This document shows positions 6,941 through 9,344 of a stretch of DNA of 9,344 nucleotides, piece after piece; the first letter of the stretch is position 1, and every line of letters begins with the position of its first letter. The notes beneath the pieces are model-generated. The model did not search any database and was not told the DNA's origin. It saw only the letters and a list, made by a program, of their open reading frames with translations. A program made the position numbers and the translations under genes. The DNA comes from CAZQRW01 sp964596115 (GTDB taxonomy: Bacteria > Hydrothermota > UBA3072 > B12-G15). The stretch lies in the NCBI GenBank assembly GCA_964596115.1, contig CAZQRW010000063.1:1-9344 (forward strand), given 5' to 3'.

Positions 6941-7160
6941 GATAATAATCCGATAGGTATAATGAATTCATAATTATAATGTCAGAAGTTTTATTAAAAA
7001 AGAATTCTAAATGGGAAAAAATTTACAATAATTAAATAATTAATAAAAACACGTAATAATCAGCTATATCAGCTAAGAAGTATTTGCCATTTGATCTATT
7101 TCACAAAAAAAGAAAATGTATCCATTCATATTCCATTTTTGACAAAAATTGATAAATAGA

Positions 7161-7178
7161 AAGTGATTTTTTTCACTT
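7161..7178. promoter_or_regulatory. Palindrome AAGTGA-N6-TCACTT, CRP/FNR-type operator candidate
   Basis: Perfect 6-bp arms are separated by six T residues. Core AGTGA-N6-TCACT has the same half-site spacing as CRP-family sites (TGTGA-N6-TCACA). It overlaps the TTGACA at 7177-7182. If the -10 box is TACAAT (7198-7203), its centre lies about 40 bp before the start of transcription, the position of a class II activator. The regulator itself is not in the window. A chance hairpin in AT-rich DNA cannot be excluded. Confidence 0.4.
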
Positions 7179-7212
7179 GACAATTTGTACAGATGTATAC
7201 AATAAATATAAT
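7177..7212 (+). promoter_or_regulatory. Promoter region of the HdrB/LutA-LutB operon
   Basis: A perfect TTGACA (7177-7182) is followed by TACAAT (7198-7203; 15-bp spacer, shorter than ideal). A perfect TATAAT (7207-7212) lies further on but is 24 bp from that -35; it could pair with a poor TTGTAC (7185-7190) at 16 bp. The non-ideal spacing and the overlapping dyads suggest a promoter that depends on a regulator. The exact start cannot be chosen from sequence alone. Confidence 0.45.
7185..7202. promoter_or_regulatory. Dyad TTGTACA-N4-TATACAA, possible repressor operator
   Basis: The 7-bp arms match at six of seven positions around a 4-bp centre, lying between the -35 and -10 boxes of the rightward promoter. 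A bound protein here would block RNA polymerase. The TTGTA/TACAA half-sites resemble GntR-family operators (general form TNGT...ACNA). lut operons in Bacillus are controlled by the GntR-type LutR, which makes such a regulator a reasonable guess, but nothing in the window encodes it. Confidence 0.35.
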
Positions 7213-7240
7213 ATATTAAAATTATAAAAAGGAGTGGAAG

Positions 7241-7951
7241 ATGAAAACTGGAATATTTTTTGGCTGTACGACCCGATCAACGCCATATTTATACGATAAT
7301 CTTAAGAAATTCCTGGAGAAGGCATCTGTAGATTATGTTTCTTTAGGTGAAAACCTCTGCTGTGGCGCACCACTACTTCTTGCTGGGAAATTAAAGGAGG
7401 CAAGAGACCAGGCTGAAAAAGTTAGAGCCTCTGCTGTAGGCCTTGATACCATTGTTACCCCTTGTCCTCATTGCTACTCAATAATAAAGAAGGAATATCC
7501 TGAACTTACTGGAAGAAATAATGATTTTAATGTAATTCATTTAACACAATTTATAAAAAGCTTAATGGATGAGGGAAGGATAAAATTTTCCTCAAAGTTT
7601 GAGGGTACTATCACATATCATGATCCCTGTTATATTGGAAGGATGGGCGATGGAATATATGATGAACCACGAGAGATTATCCAATCTATACCTAACATTC
7701 ATTACAAGGAGTTAGAGTTTTCAAAAGAAGACGCGACCTGCTGTGGAGGAGGTGGCTTTGTAAGGGCTTATCTTCCACGGCTTTCTGCAGAGGTTGCAAA
7801 AGAGAAAATTACCCAACAGATAGAGCCAAAGCAAATAGAGTTTGTAACCTCCTCCTGCCCCTTCTGTTATTTGAATTTAAAGGATGGTGCGGACGAGACA
7901 AATGTTCACGTAATGGATATTGTTGAATTAATCCTGAAAGCAATGGAGTAA
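7241..7951 (+). CDS. Two-domain CCG (cysteine-rich) Fe-S protein, HdrB/LutA type
   Basis: A 236-residue soluble protein, the usual length for LutA (about 240). It has two CCG domains (PF02754 type). Domain 1 has Cys9, Cys40-Cys41-Gly and CPHC at 75-78. Domain 2 has Cys130, Cys167-Cys168-Gly and CPFC at 206-209. Complete C-Xn-CCG-Xn-CxxC motifs in both halves are the pattern of heterodisulfide reductase HdrB/HdrD, where they bind noncubane 4Fe-4S clusters. LutA, as I recall it, has degenerate ends (SGSC, DCGC). The role is therefore probably electron transfer or disulfide chemistry coupled to the next gene's product, in the cytoplasm. AAAAAGGAG at 7226-7234 lies 6 nt before ATG. It is the first gene of a two-gene operon; the next gene starts 3 bp after its stop. 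The family is certain; the choice between LutA-like and HdrB-like function is open. Confidence 0.9.
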   Translation: MKTGIFFGCTTRSTPYLYDNLKKFLEKASVDYVSLGENLCCGAPLLLAGKLKEARDQAEKVRASAVGLDTIVTPCPHCYSIIKKEYPELTGRNNDFNVIHLTQFIKSLMDEGRIKFSSKFEGTITYHDPCYIGRMGDGIYDEPREIIQSIPNIHYKELEFSKEDATCCGGGGFVRAYLPRLSAEVAKEKITQQIEPKQIEFVTSSCPFCYLNLKDGADETNVHVMDIVELILKAME

Positions 7952-7954
7952 AAA

Positions 7955-9205
7955 ATGGAAGAGACAAAAAAATATAAGAAATCGATTTATAAGGCATTAA
8001 AGGATCCCTTTGCGAGAACAGCACTACGAAGGGCAGTAGCTTCATTTAAAAAAAACAGAGACAATGCTATAGCCGCATTTCCTTATGTAAAGGAAGAAGC
8101 AAAAATACTCATAAAGACAAAGGACGAAGTAATATCTAACTTTGATTCATACGTTGATAGAGTAATGGGAATTACTGAAAAAATGCATGCTTATCCTTAC
8201 TATGCAAAGGACGCAGATGAAGCTCTTTCAATTATAAAGAAAATTGTTGGACAGGGAAAGACAGTAGTTAAAGCAAAATCAATTACATCAGAAGAACTTG
8301 ATCTCAATGAGAAACTTGAAGAATGGAATAATAAAGTCTATGAAACAGATCTTGGTGAGTTCATAGTCCAACTTTTGAAATCAAGACCAATGCATATATT
8401 AGCCCCTGCTGTCAATATCCCAAGAGAAAAAGTGGCAGAACTTTTTTCTCAGATCTCAGGTGAAGAATTACCTGCTGATCCCGTAAAACTTGCAGGCTTC
8501 GCCAGACAATTTCTTAGAGATAAATTCTTTAATGCAGACGTTGGTATTTCAGGTGCAAATGCTATAACCGCTGATACCGGGACAATTTTTCTTATTGAAA
8601 ATGAAGGGAATATTAGGCTTTCAACCTCCGCTCCCCCTATACATATTGCTCTTGTTGGAATTGAAAAAATACTACCGACAATGAAGGACGGGATGAGACT
8701 TCTTGAGGTTGTATCGAGATATGCAGGTTACCTTGCTATGACATACGTGAGTTTGATTTCTGGCCCCAGCAAGACTGGAGATATCGAAAAGGTAATAGTT
8801 TATGGAGCGCATGGACCAAAGGAGCTTCATATAATTCTTCTTGATAATGGAAGAACTGAGGCTGCAAGAGATCCAGTAGTAAGACAGGCTTTAAGATGCC
8901 TAAGATGTGGTGCTTGTATGTATGAATGTCCTATTTATCCCTTAACAACAGGATATTGGGGATATAAATATATGGGAGGAATTGGAATCCCGTGGACTGC
9001 ATTTGTTACCGGTGGACTTAAAAAAGCTGCTCCTATGGCATTTACATGTACAATGTGCGGAAGGTGTGTAAAATATTGCCCCATGGAAATAGACACACCA
9101 AAAATTACAGAAAGAATAAGAGAGATACTCAATGAAAATGGCCTTATTCCTGATTATATAGAATCTCTTGCAAAAAATGTTATAGAAAAGGGTGTCCCAT
9201 ATTAA
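7955..9205 (+). CDS. LUD-domain iron-sulfur protein, LutB type
   Basis: A 416-residue cytoplasmic protein of the LutB family (YkgF/LutB, LUD domain PF02589 plus ferredoxin domain). The LUD part spans about 60-300, with typical blocks VVKAKSITSEELDLNEKLEE (104-123), ETDLGEFIVQL (130-140), ADVGISGANAITADTGTI (194-211), NEGNIRLSTS (216-225) and GPKELHIILLDNGR (287-300). Two 4Fe-4S motifs follow: Cys315, 318, 321, 325 (CLRCGACMYECP) and Cys365, 368, 371, 375 (CTMCGRCVKYCP). In lut operons LutA, LutB and LutC together oxidise L-lactate; here no LutC is visible, though more genes could lie right of the window. The ribosome site GGAG (7945-7948) is inside the last codons of the upstream gene, so the two are probably translationally coupled. 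The C-terminus (GVPY, stop) is somewhat shorter than LutB proteins that extend past the second cluster. Confidence 0.92.
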   Translation: MEETKKYKKSIYKALKDPFARTALRRAVASFKKNRDNAIAAFPYVKEEAKILIKTKDEVISNFDSYVDRVMGITEKMHAYPYYAKDADEALSIIKKIVGQGKTVVKAKSITSEELDLNEKLEEWNNKVYETDLGEFIVQLLKSRPMHILAPAVNIPREKVAELFSQISGEELPADPVKLAGFARQFLRDKFFNADVGISGANAITADTGTIFLIENEGNIRLSTSAPPIHIALVGIEKILPTMKDGMRLLEVVSRYAGYLAMTYVSLISGPSKTGDIEKVIVYGAHGPKELHIILLDNGRTEAARDPVVRQALRCLRCGACMYECPIYPLTTGYWGYKYMGGIGIPWTAFVTGGLKKAAPMAFTCTMCGRCVKYCPMEIDTPKITERIREILNENGLIPDYIESLAKNVIEKGVPY

Positions 9206-9344
9206 GAAATTTTAAAAATAGCGACTTTACCAATAATTCATACAAGCGTCTAAGTTTGGTTGTTCCACATCTCTCTGGCCTGAGAATCTTGGTGTTAATG
9301 TTTTTTTTCTTTTTTCCTTCACGTTTTAGCCTCACGATTCAGGG
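9206..9344. other. Right-edge segment without a supported gene
   Basis: These 139 bases follow the LutB-type gene. A pyrimidine tract (about 9299-9320) follows a stretch with only short, weak self-complementarity around TCTC-TGGCCT-GAGA, so a rho-independent terminator is not convincing. The minus strand is open for about 50 codons from near the edge (including ILRPERCGTTKLRRLYEL), but it has no good start and runs into the end of the LutB-type gene. I cannot assign it. Confidence 0.4.

Larger units (their letters stand above)
6895..7240. other. 346-bp divergent intergenic region
   Basis: This very AT-rich stretch lies between the tricorn-type gene (leftward) and the HdrB/LutA-like gene (rightward). 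It carries one promoter for each direction (6912-6940 and about 7177-7212), two dyads at 7161-7178 and 7185-7202, and a short direct repeat ATCAGCTA at 7059-7066 and 7068-7075. No ORF with a credible start is present in it. Confidence 0.7.

Noticed and set aside
7139..7167. Second TTGACA upstream of the redox operon
   Set aside because: No acceptable -10 box is found 15-19 bp downstream.
7809..8045. 78-codon minus-strand ORF across the junction of the two redox genes
   Set aside because: It is antisense to two firmly identified genes and has no ribosome site or family resemblance.

Overview
The window looks like a chromosomal segment of an uncultured, AT-rich bacterium close to the FCB superphylum, most like candidate division WOR-3 or Cloacimonadota-type genomes. 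Three things point there. Two proteins end in a Por/T9SS-type C-terminal sorting domain. The genes nevertheless have strong Shine-Dalgarno sites (AGGAGG) and E. coli-like TTGACA/TATAAT promoters, which argues against Bacteroidetes proper. A secreted tricorn-type protease is also present. The placement is inferred from protein style only.

Left part (1-3846, minus strand): a cell-surface or secretion operon read right to left. It holds two tandemly duplicated seven-repeat beta-propeller proteins with T9SS-type tails (1978-3381 and 506-1963). They are followed by the N-terminal part of a signal-peptide protein that resembles C13/caspase-like peptidases and runs off the left edge (1-491). Both junctions have exactly 14 bp between stop and start, and the next gene's ribosome site lies in that gap. 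Upstream is a 465-bp leader region with two candidate promoters and a 28-codon small ORF. The ORF sits behind a textbook promoter and ribosome site and may be a leader ORF or the stump of a lost gene.

Middle (3847-6894, minus strand): a complete 1015-residue tricorn-protease homologue with two propellers, a PDZ domain and an S41 peptidase domain. Its Ser-His, Ser-Asp and Glu catalytic residues are all visible, and it has a putative signal peptide. Its promoter and leader closely resemble those of the small ORF.

Right part (6895-9344, plus strand): a 346-bp divergent regulatory region carries two dyad-symmetric sites over the promoter. It leads into a two-gene redox operon: a protein with two CCG cysteine-rich domains (HdrB/LutA type) and a LUD-domain protein with two 4Fe-4S motifs (LutB type). 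No LutC gene is visible. The CCG protein carries full CxxC ends in both domains, as in heterodisulfide reductase subunits, so the pair is better described as an Hdr/Lut-like electron-transfer module than as a proven lactate dehydrogenase. The last 139 bases hold no gene I can support.

The most unusual items are a four-unit heptamer tandem repeat lying between the ribosome site and the signal peptide of the second propeller gene, the promoter-driven small ORF at 3560-3646, and the mixed Hdr/Lut module with its double operator.
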